Below are positions 7,773 through 17,349 of a DNA stretch of 64,000 nt, piece by piece. The notes under the pieces are model-generated. The model worked only from the letters and a program-made list of their open reading frames with translations. It was not told where the DNA came from and ran no database searches. The position numbers and the translations under genes were made by a program. Origin of the DNA: Clostridia bacterium. Its GTDB lineage: Bacteria > Bacillota > Clostridia > Christensenellales > CAG-138. The stretch's first letter is position 1. Each line of letters begins with the position of its first letter. Where the stretch lies: positions 1-64,000 of the forward strand of contig JAFRUN010000063.1 in assembly GCA_017438865.1 (NCBI GenBank). Direction: 5' to 3'.

Positions 7773-8602
7773 TCATCCGAAAACTTACTGTATCAGACCG
7801 TGCGCAGGCGGAGGCAATGTGGCGCGACATCTTCGAGGAAGCGCCCGCATTCACTTCCTATTACTTTGAAAAGCGGTTTCACCCGGAACACTCCTTCGGC
7901 GCGTTTGAAGCCGACCGTCTCGTTGCGATGGCGCAGGGACGTCCCACGGAGATCTTTGTCGAGAGGAAGGTGCTTCCCGCACTGCTCGTTGCGGGCGTTT
8001 CCACGCTGCCCGAATACCGCAGGCAGGGCTTGATGCACAAGCTGATGACGCTGCTGATTGATCACGCGAAGTCGAACGGCTTTGCGTGCTGTTATCTGCA
8101 TCCGGTCACCGAATCGCTGTACGCTTCGCTCGGGTTCCGCAACGGTACCGACGCGCTGATCGCCGGCTCCGACGGTACGCGTGCGCACGAGGCGTTCGTG
8201 CTGAAAGAGGGAACGGAATGGGACGATATCCTTTCCGTTTACAACGCGGTTCTGAACACGCACGACGGCATGCAGATGCGCGACGCGGCGGAACTTTTGA
8301 CCGTTTTTGCCGATTACGCCACCGAGGATGCCCGAACGCTCATTGCGTATGAGAACGAAAGTCCCGTCGGCTATATCTGTTATTCCGCCGACGGATCGGT
8401 ATTCGAACTTTTCGCGCTGCGCCCGTCCGCCTACGCCTGTCTCCTGGATGAAGCGGCAAAGCGCGTAAAAAAGGACCTGAAAGCCATCGCGCCGGTCGAT
8501 TGCGGCATTGCGGGAGAACGACATTACAGTATGCAGTATCTGGTGTTTTGCGACGCGTTCCGTCTGCCGCTCAAAAACGGCTTCTGCCGATTGGCATACT
8601 GA
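7769..8602 (+). CDS. Eis-like GNAT acetyltransferase
   Basis: A 277-aa protein with an N-terminal GNAT domain. VAGVSTLPEYRRQGLMHKL is beta-4 plus the acetyl-CoA pyrophosphate loop (RRQGL), and YASLGF near 115 is the usual motif-B segment. The C-terminal half is the second domain of Eis-type enzymes without a clear sterol-carrier domain. Substrate unknown. The start is GTG at 7769, overlapping the rodA stop, with GGGGAGG 8 nt upstream. Last gene of the TIM-barrel-pgi-rodA run, followed by a terminator. Confidence 0.85.
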   Translation: MIIRKLTVSDRAQAEAMWRDIFEEAPAFTSYYFEKRFHPEHSFGAFEADRLVAMAQGRPTEIFVERKVLPALLVAGVSTLPEYRRQGLMHKLMTLLIDHAKSNGFACCYLHPVTESLYASLGFRNGTDALIAGSDGTRAHEAFVLKEGTEWDDILSVYNAVLNTHDGMQMRDAAELLTVFADYATEDARTLIAYENESPVGYICYSADGSVFELFALRPSAYACLLDEAAKRVKKDLKAIAPVDCGIAGERHYSMQYLVFCDAFRLPLKNGFCRLAY

Positions 8603-8609
8603 CCGCAGC

Positions 8610-8632
8610 AGCCGGGGGTTCCCGGCTTTTTC
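8610..8632 (+). terminator. Terminator of the pgi-rodA-GNAT operon
   Basis: AGCCGGG (8610-8616), a GGTT loop, CCCGGCT (8621-8627) and a T run, 8 nt after the GNAT stop. Confidence 0.85.
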
Positions 8633-8688
8633 TTTTCGGCATATTCCTTCGCCATTTTACATACAGTTTGACAGCGGAGGATAAGAAA

Positions 8689-9507
8689 ATGAAAGTGATC
8701 GTGGTCAGCAAACGAACTTGGATCGGAATTCTCATTTGCCTGCTTTTGCTCGGCATCGGGCTGGTCGTTTATTTTTCCATGCAGGAGACGGAGCAGGAGC
8801 CCGCTTCGGCGACCATGGCGACGATCGATTCCTATGAACTGAACGCCATTCCGGTCATGTCGCGGCTCGTGCCCGTCTATCGCGTTTCGCGCGACGATCA
8901 GGCGATCGCGCTGACGATCGACGCCGCGTGGAGCGCGGACAAAACGCGGTTCATTCTCGATACGCTCGATCGTTACGGGATCAAGGCGACGTTCTTTCTG
9001 TGCGGCGTGTGGGTGAAGGCGTACCCCGAAATGGTAAAAGAGATCGCCGCGCGCGGACATGAGATCGGCAATCATTCTTTGACGCACCCGCACATGAACC
9101 GGCTTACGGCGGAGCAGATCCGGACCGAGCTTTCCTCGCTCGACGATGAGATCGAAGCGCTGACCGGCAAACGTACCAAGCTGTTCCGCGCGCCGTTCGG
9201 CGAATACAACGACACCGTCGTTTCCACGGTGCGCGATCTGGGTTACGAGGTCGTGCAATGGAACATCGACACCGTGGACTGGAAGGAGGGCAGGAGCGCC
9301 GACACGATCCTGAACGCTGTTTTTCCGAAGCTCTCGAACGGCAGCATCATTCTGTCGCACAACAACGGATTCGAGATCGAGACCTACCTTCCGAAGCTGA
9401 TCGAACAGGCGCAGAGTCAGGGCTATCGCTTTGTGACGATCTCCGAGCTTCTGCCGGAAGGCGACCGCACCGTTGACAACAACGGGCTCTGCCGCGCAGG
9501 CGGTTGA
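8689..9507 (+). CDS. PdaB-like polysaccharide deacetylase, membrane anchored
   Basis: A 272-aa protein with one N-terminal membrane helix (about residues 10-30), a short linker and a NodB/CE4 domain. Motif 1 reads ALTIDAAWS: the first Asp is present but the second Asp of the usual TFDDG is Ala, as in the sporulation protein PdaB (TFDxxWG). Motif 2 (GNHSLTHPHM) gives both zinc histidines and motif 3 is RAPFGEY. PdaB acts in spore maturation in Bacillus, which fits the SASPs here. Whether it is an active deacetylase is uncertain. The ATG at 8689 follows GGAGGA by 7 nt. Single gene with a terminator on each side. Confidence 0.85.
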   Translation: MKVIVVSKRTWIGILICLLLLGIGLVVYFSMQETEQEPASATMATIDSYELNAIPVMSRLVPVYRVSRDDQAIALTIDAAWSADKTRFILDTLDRYGIKATFFLCGVWVKAYPEMVKEIAARGHEIGNHSLTHPHMNRLTAEQIRTELSSLDDEIEALTGKRTKLFRAPFGEYNDTVVSTVRDLGYEVVQWNIDTVDWKEGRSADTILNAVFPKLSNGSIILSHNNGFEIETYLPKLIEQAQSQGYRFVTISELLPEGDRTVDNNGLCRAGG

Positions 9508-9535
9508 AAACGGCAAACGATTCGGGTATACTGAA

Positions 9536-9563
9536 AGAACACGAAATCCCGTGTTCTTTTTTT
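9536..9563 (+). terminator. Terminator after the deacetylase gene
   Basis: AGAACACG (9536-9543), 6-nt loop, CGTGTTCT (9550-9557), then a T run. Confidence 0.85.
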
Positions 9564-9571
9564 GATCGGAT

Positions 9572-9610
9572 GCAACCTTTTCCGTTCCCCGTACATCTAT
9601 AGGGTGTACG
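9572..9610 (+). promoter_or_regulatory. Candidate ECF-type autoregulatory promoter
   Basis: GCAACC (9572-9577), 16 nt, CATCTATAGGG (9594-9604). The layout AACCTTT, 16-nt spacer, then C-x-x-C-T-x-A-T-A-G-G matches the region upstream of the second ECF gene (19247-19280). A short inverted repeat CGTACA/TGTACG (9590-9610) spans the -10 region and could be an operator. Confidence 0.55.
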
Positions 9611-9665
9611 ATCGAACAACGGTTTCCGCTGCCGCGGCGAGCGGAAACGAAAGGAGAAAACTATC

Positions 9666-10157
9666 ATGCACACGCTAAAGGACAAACGGTGGTTCACGCA
9701 GCAGGTGCGTCCGCTGCTCGATACGCTGTATCGGGTTGCCTATACGCTCCTCGGGAATGACGCCGATGCGCAGGACGCCGCACAGAACAGCGTCGAGCAG
9801 GCGTACGTGTCCCTGCCGAAGCTCCGGGACCGGGCGAAGTTCCGCCCGTGGCTGATGCGGATTCTGAAAAACGAATGCTACATCATTCTGCGCGAAAAGA
9901 AACGCGTCATTCCGTTCGACGATCTCCCGGAGGAGAGCAGCGAACCGCTGGACACGCTCGATCTCAAAACCGCGTTTAACAGACTCTCGTCCGAAAGCCG
10001 GCTTTGTATCACGCTGTACTACTATGAAGGTTACAGCGTTTCCGAAATCGCCGCATTCTTAAACGAGCCGGAGGGCACGGTGAAAAGCCGCCTTTCCCGC
10101 GCAAGGAAGGCAATGCGGCACGACCTCATGGAACAGGAGGTTTCCCATGCAGAATAA
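9666..10157 (+). CDS. ECF (group IV) sigma factor
   Basis: A 163-aa sigma-70 family protein. Region 2 is about residues 18-88 (LYRVAYTLLGNDADAQDAAQ, then FRPWLMRILKNECY); region 4 is about 105-155 with the helix-turn-helix YSVSEIAAFLNEPEGTVKSRLSRARK. No region 3. AAAGGAG lies 9 nt before the ATG. It overlaps the next gene by 11 nt; that product has one membrane helix, the classic sigma/anti-sigma arrangement. The upstream promoter resembles the one before the other ECF gene in this window, suggesting autoregulation. Confidence 0.92.
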   Translation: MHTLKDKRWFTQQVRPLLDTLYRVAYTLLGNDADAQDAAQNSVEQAYVSLPKLRDRAKFRPWLMRILKNECYIILREKKRVIPFDDLPEESSEPLDTLDLKTAFNRLSSESRLCITLYYYEGYSVSEIAAFLNEPEGTVKSRLSRARKAMRHDLMEQEVSHAE

Positions 10158-11823
10158 ACAAAACAAACAAAATACATTTGAATCTCTCTTGCCGCCGGTA
10201 CCGGACAGCTACCGCGCAAGAATGGAGGAAACGCTTGCCGCGCTTCCCGTCGAAACCGCTTCCCGCACCGTTTCGGTCCGCACCTTCACCAAAAAGCAGA
10301 TGATCGTTCTCATCGCCGCGCTGCTCACGCTTCTGACCGTCGGCACCGCATTTGCGGTCGGCATTTCCCGCATGCAGGAAATGCGAGACGACGCGCAGAA
10401 GACGATTGCGGATTATGAATCGATCGTCAACGGATCGGGCGGCGCCGAAACCGCATTGAACAACGCTTCGCCCACGCCCTACGTCATCCTGGAGAACTTT
10501 GAAACCGATGAGAACGGCGAATGGCGTCCCAATGAACTTGACCGTCTGGACGTATCCGACACCGTCGGCGTGTTCACGATCCGCCTGGTGGGATTGAGTC
10601 CGAATTACGGCGACGGACATCTGATGGCGGACATCCGCATCGAAGCGGATCATGCGCAGCCGTATTCGTTGGATATGCTCCGGCTTTCCGTGAACGGCAG
10701 CGAACCGATCCGTACCGTCGGAGATTCGGAAACGGATGAACAGTGGAGCTGCACACCGACGCCCTGCATCGCAGAGGAGTGGTTCAACGACAATTACGAC
10801 ATCGTGAATCCGGTTTTTGAGCTCTCCGGGAACCCGCTCCAGCCGGGCATGACCTTTGAGATCACCGGAACGCTGAACGGCGAAACGTTCAATCTGACCT
10901 ATGATTTCAGCCGCGAAGCGTATGAAGCGCTGAAAGCGGAGCAGCTTGACTCATTGGATGCAATATCAACCGTGCTGTCCGACATCCCGGACGACGTCAT
11001 TTTAGTCAACAAATCGGTCCGGGGTGAATTCATCGAAGAGATTGCGCTGAAGGATCATTATCTGTACGTTCTTTGGCATTATGACATAGAGTACAGAACC
11101 GATCCGAACAACAGCGACCGTCTCCAAGCGACCTATAAGGAATATGACAAGGGCATCCATACGACTGTAGACGGAATGCTTTCCTTTAATGATTTCATCA
11201 GCTCCACAAAAGGGGAGGACGGCGAAAATCATCAGATTCATCGCGCATATTTCCCGTATGACGGCGTTATGCCCGACGAGTCGCTGATCGGCTTCGGCAG
11301 ATCGATCTTCCGCGTCAACTGGAAAAACAAAACCGTAACGGCGCCGAAAGACGACGCGGAATACGACGCGTGGAGAAAGGAAAGCGCGGAACTCTCCGCA
11401 AAGGACTACGGGACCGATTTCCTTGCGAAGCCGGAAATTGCCTGCGATTCGTTCAAGGTGAAAGAGATGATCTATCTGAACAAGAGCGCGGAGGGACAGC
11501 TTGCGGTGATTCTCGAAACCGACGAGCCCGTCAAGGACGCGCAGCACGGACGGGACAGGCAGCCGGTCGTGACAGTGAACGGCGTGACGCTGGAGAACGA
11601 AATAACCTATATACAGGATCCGAATGATTTTTGCGGCGGCTCCAAGAATGGCGGCAAGCTGAACGGGTTCTGGCTCTATTGCCCGGCATACCGTACGCTG
11701 CCTGAGACATTCGAGGTGACGGTCTCGTGGCGCGGCGACACCGTGACGTTTACGATGCACAAGTCGGATTTTGAAGAAACGTTCGTCGACGTGCCGGAAT
11801 ACAAAAAACTGCTCGGATTCTGA
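10147..11823 (+). CDS. Membrane anti-sigma factor/sensor partner of the ECF factor
   Basis: A 558-aa protein: about 50 cytoplasmic residues, one membrane helix (about 51-73), then about 480 extracytoplasmic residues rich in Asp, Glu and Thr. It overlaps the ECF gene by 11 nt, so by position it should be the anti-sigma factor; there is no zinc-binding HxxxCxxC (ZAS) motif. The external part is far larger than in standard anti-sigma factors (150-250 aa) and looks like two or more beta-rich domains (DUF4179-like at the start), implying ligand or envelope sensing. A strong terminator follows. Confidence 0.75.
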   Translation: MQNKQNKQNTFESLLPPVPDSYRARMEETLAALPVETASRTVSVRTFTKKQMIVLIAALLTLLTVGTAFAVGISRMQEMRDDAQKTIADYESIVNGSGGAETALNNASPTPYVILENFETDENGEWRPNELDRLDVSDTVGVFTIRLVGLSPNYGDGHLMADIRIEADHAQPYSLDMLRLSVNGSEPIRTVGDSETDEQWSCTPTPCIAEEWFNDNYDIVNPVFELSGNPLQPGMTFEITGTLNGETFNLTYDFSREAYEALKAEQLDSLDAISTVLSDIPDDVILVNKSVRGEFIEEIALKDHYLYVLWHYDIEYRTDPNNSDRLQATYKEYDKGIHTTVDGMLSFNDFISSTKGEDGENHQIHRAYFPYDGVMPDESLIGFGRSIFRVNWKNKTVTAPKDDAEYDAWRKESAELSAKDYGTDFLAKPEIACDSFKVKEMIYLNKSAEGQLAVILETDEPVKDAQHGRDRQPVVTVNGVTLENEITYIQDPNDFCGGSKNGGKLNGFWLYCPAYRTLPETFEVTVSWRGDTVTFTMHKSDFEETFVDVPEYKKLLGF

Positions 11824-11833
11824 CAGCGAACGG

Positions 11834-11860
11834 AAAAAGCAGCCCTCGGGCTGCTTTTTT
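11834..11860. terminator. Bidirectional terminator between sensor and MATE genes
   Basis: AAAAAGCAGCCC, loop TC, GGGCTGCTTTTTT: GC stem flanked by A and T runs. It serves the plus-strand sensor gene and the converging MATE gene, whose stop is at 11859. Confidence 0.85.
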
Positions 11861-13250
11861 ATGCTTTTTCTTTTGCTTCGAATCCGTGGATCCAGTCGGA
11901 TTTTTTGTAGTAGATAAAATAGATGACCGAACTGATAAACCACGTCAGCGGATAGGCAAGGAACAGCAGAACGATCTCGTGTCTGATATGCATCGCCACC
12001 GTGATATAGATGATGCGGATCACGCACCACACAAGCAGCATGATGAGCATCGGAACGATCGCCTTGCCCGCGCCGCGGCAGACGCCGGCGATGGCGTGCG
12101 AGAAGGCGAGCAGGAAGAAGAACAGCGATTCCACACGGCATTGCCGTGCGCCGATGGCGATGATTTCCGCAACGGCTTCGGGATCCGCATCCGTGATGAA
12201 GGTCGAGATAAAGAAGCCGCCGAAGAAGAACAGAATGATCCCGATGACCTCCGCCATGGCAACCGAGGTCAGAACGCCGAACCGCGCGCCCTGTTTTGCC
12301 CGGTCGTATTCCTTTGCGCCGAGGTTCTGCCCGATATAGCTTGTCAGCGCGAGCGACATGCTCATGATCGGCAGGAAAACAAAGCCCTCGATGCGCGAAT
12401 ACGCGCCGCACGCCGCCATGGCAAGCCCGCCGAAGCTGTTGATGTTCGTCTGTACCAGAACGTTTGCAAACCCGATGACCGAGTTCTGCACGCCGGTCGG
12501 CAGGCCGTATTTGACGATCTCTTTGAGACTCGCCATGTCCATGCGCAGCTTCTTCCATTGCAGCTGATAGACGGTTCCTTTTCGGGTAAGCTGGATGAGG
12601 CAGAGGATCGCGCTGACCGTCTGCGACAGAACCGTGGCGATCGCCGCCCATTCCACGCCGAGACCGAGCGCGCCGACGAACAGCAGGTCCAGAAGAACGT
12701 TCAGCACCGAGGAGACGATCAGATAATACAGCGGACGGCGGCTGTCGCCGACCGCGTTCATCACGCCCTTCAGAGAGTTATACATCACGACCGGTACGCA
12801 GCCGAGGAAGTAATAGCGAAGATATGCAACTGAGTTCGGCATCACATCGTCCGGAACGCCCATCCAGCGCATGATGACCGGCGTCATAAGAGCGCCGAAA
12901 ACCGACATGACGACGCCGCAAATGAGGGACAGCAGCGCGTTGGTATGCACCGCTTTGGACACGCGGTCATGATCGCCAGCGCCGAAATAGCGGGAAATCA
13001 CAACACCCGCGCCCATCGACGCGCCGACAAAGAAGCTGGTCATAAGGTGAATGAGACTGCCGGAGGAGTTGACCGCCGCCAGCGCTTCCTTGCCGAGAAA
13101 GTTCCCGACGATCCACGAATCCGCCGTGTTATAAAGCTGCTGAAAGAGCTGACTCAGAAAAATCGGCGCGGCAAACGAGACAATCACCTTTGAGGGTTTG
13201 CCTTCGGTCAGCAGTCGAGATGTTTGGGAATGATGTTGAAACAGCTTCAT
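11859..13250 (-). CDS. MATE-family multidrug/Na+ antiporter
   Basis: A 463-aa polytopic protein with the twelve-helix MATE pattern. The N-terminal FAAPIFLSQLFQQLYNTADSWIVG and the repeat-2 counterpart YGLPTGVQNSVIGFANVLVQ are the usual MATE signatures. These exporters use H+ or Na+ gradients to expel cationic drugs or metabolites; the substrate is not predictable. The start at 13250 (MKLFQHH) is the first ATG downstream of the tRNA-Ser terminator; its Shine-Dalgarno is weak. An upstream in-frame extension would run into the tRNA gene and is rejected. Confidence 0.88.
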   Translation of the reverse strand: MKLFQHHSQTSRLLTEGKPSKVIVSFAAPIFLSQLFQQLYNTADSWIVGNFLGKEALAAVNSSGSLIHLMTSFFVGASMGAGVVISRYFGAGDHDRVSKAVHTNALLSLICGVVMSVFGALMTPVIMRWMGVPDDVMPNSVAYLRYYFLGCVPVVMYNSLKGVMNAVGDSRRPLYYLIVSSVLNVLLDLLFVGALGLGVEWAAIATVLSQTVSAILCLIQLTRKGTVYQLQWKKLRMDMASLKEIVKYGLPTGVQNSVIGFANVLVQTNINSFGGLAMAACGAYSRIEGFVFLPIMSMSLALTSYIGQNLGAKEYDRAKQGARFGVLTSVAMAEVIGIILFFFGGFFISTFITDADPEAVAEIIAIGARQCRVESLFFFLLAFSHAIAGVCRGAGKAIVPMLIMLLVWCVIRIIYITVAMHIRHEIVLLFLAYPLTWFISSVIYFIYYKKSDWIHGFEAKEKA

Positions 13251-13279
13251 GTTCGGACGGTTCCCGTTGGTTTCCGGAT

Positions 13280-13321
13280 AAAAGAAAAGCGTCGCCGCGA
13301 GCTTATGAAGCCCGCGACGAC
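13280..13321 (-). terminator. Terminator of the tRNA-Ser pair
   Basis: The stem 13291-13304 with 13308-13321 is fully paired on the minus strand with two G-U pairs, followed by CTTTTCTTTT. It starts 2 bases after the tRNA CCA end and shares the GTCGCCGCGA core of the terminator at 1038. Confidence 0.8.
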
Positions 13322-13322
13322 A

Positions 13323-13415
13323 TGGCGCGGAAAGTGGGATTTGAACCCACGCACCGGTCACCCCGGTCTACTCCCTTAGCAGGGGAGCCCCTTATAGCCA
13401 CTTGGGTATTTCCGC
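13323..13415 (-). tRNA. tRNA-Ser (GCT)
   Basis: Class II tRNA on the minus strand; the acceptor GCGGAAA pairs with TTTCCGC, the anticodon GCT lies in a CTCCC/GGGAG stem, there is a long variable arm, and CCA is encoded at 13325-13323. Confidence 0.95.
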
Positions 13416-13432
13416 GTGCTATATCGAGAAAA

Positions 13433-13520
13433 TGGCGGAGATGGTAGGATTTGAACCCACGGATGCTTTCACATCAACGGTTTTCAAGACCGCCTCCTTA
13501 AGCCACTCGGACACATCTCC
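13433..13520 (-). tRNA. tRNA-Ser (TGA)
   Basis: Class II tRNA; acceptor GGAGATG with CATCTCC, anticodon TGA in a GCGGT/ACCGT stem, CCA encoded. Transcribed first, before tRNA-Ser (GCT), 17 nt apart. Confidence 0.95.
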
Positions 13521-13533
13521 TCGCGCATTGCGC

Positions 13534-13562
13534 ATTATAACAAATCGAAATGCGAATGTCAA
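13534..13562 (-). promoter_or_regulatory. Promoter of the tRNA-Ser operon
   Basis: On the minus strand: TTGACA (13562-13557), 17 nt, TATAAT (13539-13534): a perfect consensus promoter. Confidence 0.9.
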
Positions 13563-13601
13563 TGCCTTTTTCGGGACTTTGCCCCTCTTCCGAGAATATC
13601 C

Positions 13602-13630
13602 TTGATTTCCGCCGGTGCTGTATGTATAAT
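13602..13630 (+). promoter_or_regulatory. Promoter of the queA-tgt-tsaE-tsaB-rimI operon
   Basis: TTGATT (13602-13607), 17 nt, TATAAT (13625-13630). Expected +1 near 13637, which places the upstream ATG at 13631 outside the transcript and supports the TTG start of queA at 13661. Confidence 0.85.
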
Positions 13631-13660
13631 ATGATTGAATTTGTATGCAGAGGCAAACGA

Positions 13661-14686
13661 TTGAAAACAAGCGACTTTTACTATGACCTTCCGAAAGAAC
13701 TGATCGCCCAGACGCCGACCGCCGTTCGCAGCGCGTCCCGGCTTTTGACGTACCATCGTGACACGCACACGATCGAGGACGGCGTGTTTACGGACATTCT
13801 TGATAAGCTCCGTCCGACCGACGTGCTCGTGCGCAACAACACGCGCGTCATTCCTGCACGCATCATCGGAGTACGCAGGGAAACCGGCGGGTCCATGGAG
13901 TTTTTGCTTTTGCGCCGCATCGAAGGCGACGACTGGGAGTGTCTCGCGAAACCCGCAAAGCGCGCGAAGCAGGGACTGATCTATCAGGTCAACGACGAGC
14001 TTTCCGTCGAGGTGCTCGGCGATCTGCCGCTTGAGGGCGGCAAGCGCGTGCGGCTTTTATACAACGGCATCTTTGAGGAAGTGCTGGATCGCGCGGGGCA
14101 GATGCCGCTGCCGCCGTATATCACCGAACGGCTTAGTGACCGCGAGCGCTATCAGACGGTCTACAGCAAAACGCTCGGTTCGGCGGCTGCGCCGACGGCG
14201 GGATTGCATTTCACGGACGAGCTTTTGGATAAGATCCGCGAAAAGGGCATTCCGATCGTCGATATCCTGCTGCACGTCGGGCTCGGTACGTTCCGTCCGG
14301 TCTCGGTCGAGAACGTCGAAGAGCATCATATGCACAGCGAGCACTACGAGGTTTCCGAAGAGGCGGCGGAAACGATCAACCGCGTGCGCAAAAACGGGGG
14401 AAGGATCGTCTGCGTCGGCACGACGACGACCAGAACGCTGGAAAGCGTGACGGACGAAACCGGCGTCGTGCATCCCGGGATCGGCGAAACGAGCATCTTC
14501 ATCACGCCGGGATACCGGTTCAGGGCGGTCGACGCGCTGATCACGAACTTTCATCTGCCGGAATCGACGCTTCTGATGCTGGTTTCCGCTCTTTGCTCGC
14601 GGGAAGAGATGCTGGAAGTATACCGTCATGCGGTCGAGCAGAAATACCGCTTTTTCTCGTTCGGCGACGCGATGTTTATCGAGTAA
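13661..14686 (+). CDS. queA: S-adenosylmethionine:tRNA ribosyltransferase-isomerase
   Basis: Moves the ribosyl part of SAM to preQ1 at position 34 of GUN-anticodon tRNAs, forming epoxyqueuosine. The 341-aa protein matches QueA throughout: [16 protein letters not shown] at the N-terminus, [27 protein letters not shown], and the C-terminal [10 protein letters not shown]. The start is TTG at 13661, 7 nt after AGAGG; the ATG at 13631 touches the -10 box and cannot be transcribed from that promoter. First gene of the operon; tgt follows 9 nt later. Confidence 0.93.
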   Translation: MKTSDFYYDLPKELIAQTPTAVRSASRLLTYHRDTHTIEDGVFTDILDKLRPTDVLVRNNTRVIPARIIGVRRETGGSMEFLLLRRIEGDDWECLAKPAKRAKQGLIYQVNDELSVEVLGDLPLEGGKRVRLLYNGIFEEVLDRAGQMPLPPYITERLSDRERYQTVYSKTLGSAAAPTAGLHFTDELLDKIREKGIPIVDILLHVGLGTFRPVSVENVEEHHMHSEHYEVSEEAAETINRVRKNGGRIVCVGTTTTRTLESVTDETGVVHPGIGETSIFITPGYRFRAVDALITNFHLPESTLLMLVSALCSREEMLEVYRHAVEQKYRFFSFGDAMFIE

Positions 14687-15810
<1,124 letters not shown>

Positions 15811-15811
<1 letters not shown>

Positions 15812-16266
15812 TGCGCCGGTTTACGATCGAAACCGAACAGGATATGCTTGCGCTCGGGCGTCGGATCGCCGAAATGCTCAATAAGCGCGGTTTTGTCGCG
15901 CTGTACGGCGATCTCGGCGCGGGAAAGACCGTGTTCGCCCGCGGCGTCGCCGAAGCGTTCGGCATCGGCCATGTGTCCAGCCCGACGTTTACGATCGTCT
16001 GCGAATATCCGACGGCGCCGAAGCTCTTTCATTTTGACGCTTACCGCCTGTCCGATGCGGACGAACTGTTTGCCGTCGGGTTTTCCGACTATCTCAAAGA
16101 AGATGCGCTGATCCTGATGGAGTGGGCGAATCTGGTTTCGGAAGCGCTTCCGAAGGAACGCCTGGACGTCACGATCGAGGGCTCCGGCAGCGATGCGCGC
16201 GCCGTGACGATCGAACCGCGCGGGGCACGGTACGGGGAGGTTTTTCATGAAGATTCTTGCGTTTGA
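15811..16266 (+). CDS. tsaE: tRNA t6A37 biosynthesis ATPase TsaE
   Basis: A 151-aa P-loop ATPase that supports the TsaB-TsaD complex in making N6-threonylcarbamoyladenosine at A37. The Walker A motif GDLGAGKT is at 33-40, followed by SSPTF, HFDAYRL and the C-terminal LILMEWAN segment, all typical of TsaE. The ATG overlaps the tgt stop by one base, and its 3' end overlaps tsaB by 20 nt. TsaD is not adjacent in this window. Confidence 0.94.
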
Positions 16267-16834
16267 AACAACCGATGCGATCGCTTCCGTCGCGCTGTAT
16301 CTGGACGGCGAAGTGTTCGAGACCGTGATCGATACGGACAGACGGCACGCCGAATCCGTGCTGCCCGCGGCGGAGGCGCTGCTTTCCGCACACAGCTTAT
16401 CGACCGCCGATATGGACGCCTTTGCGGCGGACGTCGGACCGGGTTCGTTTACCGGCGTGCGGATCGGCGTCTGCACGGCAAACGCACTCGGCGCGGCGCA
16501 CAATAAACCGGTCGTTGCGGTCAACGCGCTGGAATCGCTTGCCTACCCGTATCGCGATCAGACCGTTTGCGCTTTGATCGACGCGCGAAACGGAAACGGC
16601 TACGGCGCGGTATATTGGAACGGACAGACCGTCGTTCCGCCCTGCGCCTGCGTCATGGATGATTTTACGGCAAACTTGCCCGAAAACTGCAGGATGGTCG
16701 GAACCGGAACCGCCGTGCCGGTGCTGCCTTCGGCAGCGTGCGTCGCGCGGATTGCCGCAGAGAGACAGGGGGAGAAGGAGATCGCTCCGCTGTATCTGAA
16801 GCCCTCCCAGGCGGAACGGATGTGGAAAGCATGA
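16247..16834 (+). CDS. tsaB: tRNA t6A biosynthesis scaffold TsaB
   Basis: A 195-aa ASKHA-fold paralogue of TsaD lacking its catalytic metal site; it binds TsaD to form the t6A synthase core. It shows LAFETTD at the start, RHAESVLP, the signature VGPGSFTGVRIG (63-74) and VNALESLAY. Slightly shorter than the usual 220-230 aa because the C-terminal part is reduced. Overlaps tsaE by 20 nt and rimI by 4 nt (ATGA). Confidence 0.93.
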   Translation: MKILAFETTDAIASVALYLDGEVFETVIDTDRRHAESVLPAAEALLSAHSLSTADMDAFAADVGPGSFTGVRIGVCTANALGAAHNKPVVAVNALESLAYPYRDQTVCALIDARNGNGYGAVYWNGQTVVPPCACVMDDFTANLPENCRMVGTGTAVPVLPSAACVARIAAERQGEKEIAPLYLKPSQAERMWKA

Positions 16835-17346
16835 TCGTCGTTCGCGCAATGAAAAAAGCCGACGTGAAGGCGGTATACGAGATCGAAGTGCTGTCGTTCC
16901 GCACGCCGTGGTCTTACCGCTCGCTGATGGGCGAGCTCAAAAACAGCGTCGCGCACTATACCGTCATGGAAAAGGACTGCGAGATCATCGGCTACTGCGG
17001 CATGTGGGTGCTGTTTGAAGAAGCGCATATCACCAACATTGCGATCCATCCCAAACTGCGCGGGCACGGATACGGCAAGCAGCTTCTGCACGCGTCGATG
17101 CGCGCCGCGGCTTCGTTCGGCGCGGAAATGATGACGCTCGAGGTTCGCGAGACCAACACGGTCGCGCAGAACATGTACGCCGAAATGGATTTTCTGCAGC
17201 AGGGGCGGCGCAAACGCTATTATTCCGACACGGGGGAGGACGCGCTTCTTCTGTGGAACCGGAACATGCTTGACACGATCGAAAAAAACGCTTGCTTAAA
17301 TCAAGCGTATCTGTTACAATTTGATTCGTTTTTGAAAGGGGAATAG
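16831..17346 (+). CDS. rimI: RimI-like ribosomal-protein-S18 N-acetyltransferase
   Basis: A 171-aa GNAT with the RimI pattern: IEVLSFRTPWSYRSLMGEL near the N-terminus, HITNIAIHPKLRGHGYGKQLL as the acetyl-CoA loop, and LEVRETNTVAQNMYAEMDF. RimI acetylates the N-terminus of ribosomal protein S18 in E. coli. The tsaB-rimI adjacency is widely conserved. About 20 extra C-terminal residues coincide with the promoter of the next gene, so the tail may simply be read through regulatory DNA. The ATG overlaps the tsaB stop. Confidence 0.9.
   Translation: MIVVRAMKKADVKAVYEIEVLSFRTPWSYRSLMGELKNSVAHYTVMEKDCEIIGYCGMWVLFEEAHITNIAIHPKLRGHGYGKQLLHASMRAAASFGAEMMTLEVRETNTVAQNMYAEMDFLQQGRRKRYYSDTGEDALLLWNRNMLDTIEKNACLNQAYLLQFDSFLKGE
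17288..17320 (+). promoter_or_regulatory. Promoter inside the rimI 3' end for the SEC-C gene
   Basis: TTGCTT (17292-17297), 17 nt, TACAAT (17315-17320). A 7-bp inverted repeat ACGCTTG/CAAGCGT (17288-17308) covers the -35 box and is a candidate operator. Confidence 0.65.
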
Positions 17347-17349
17347 AGT

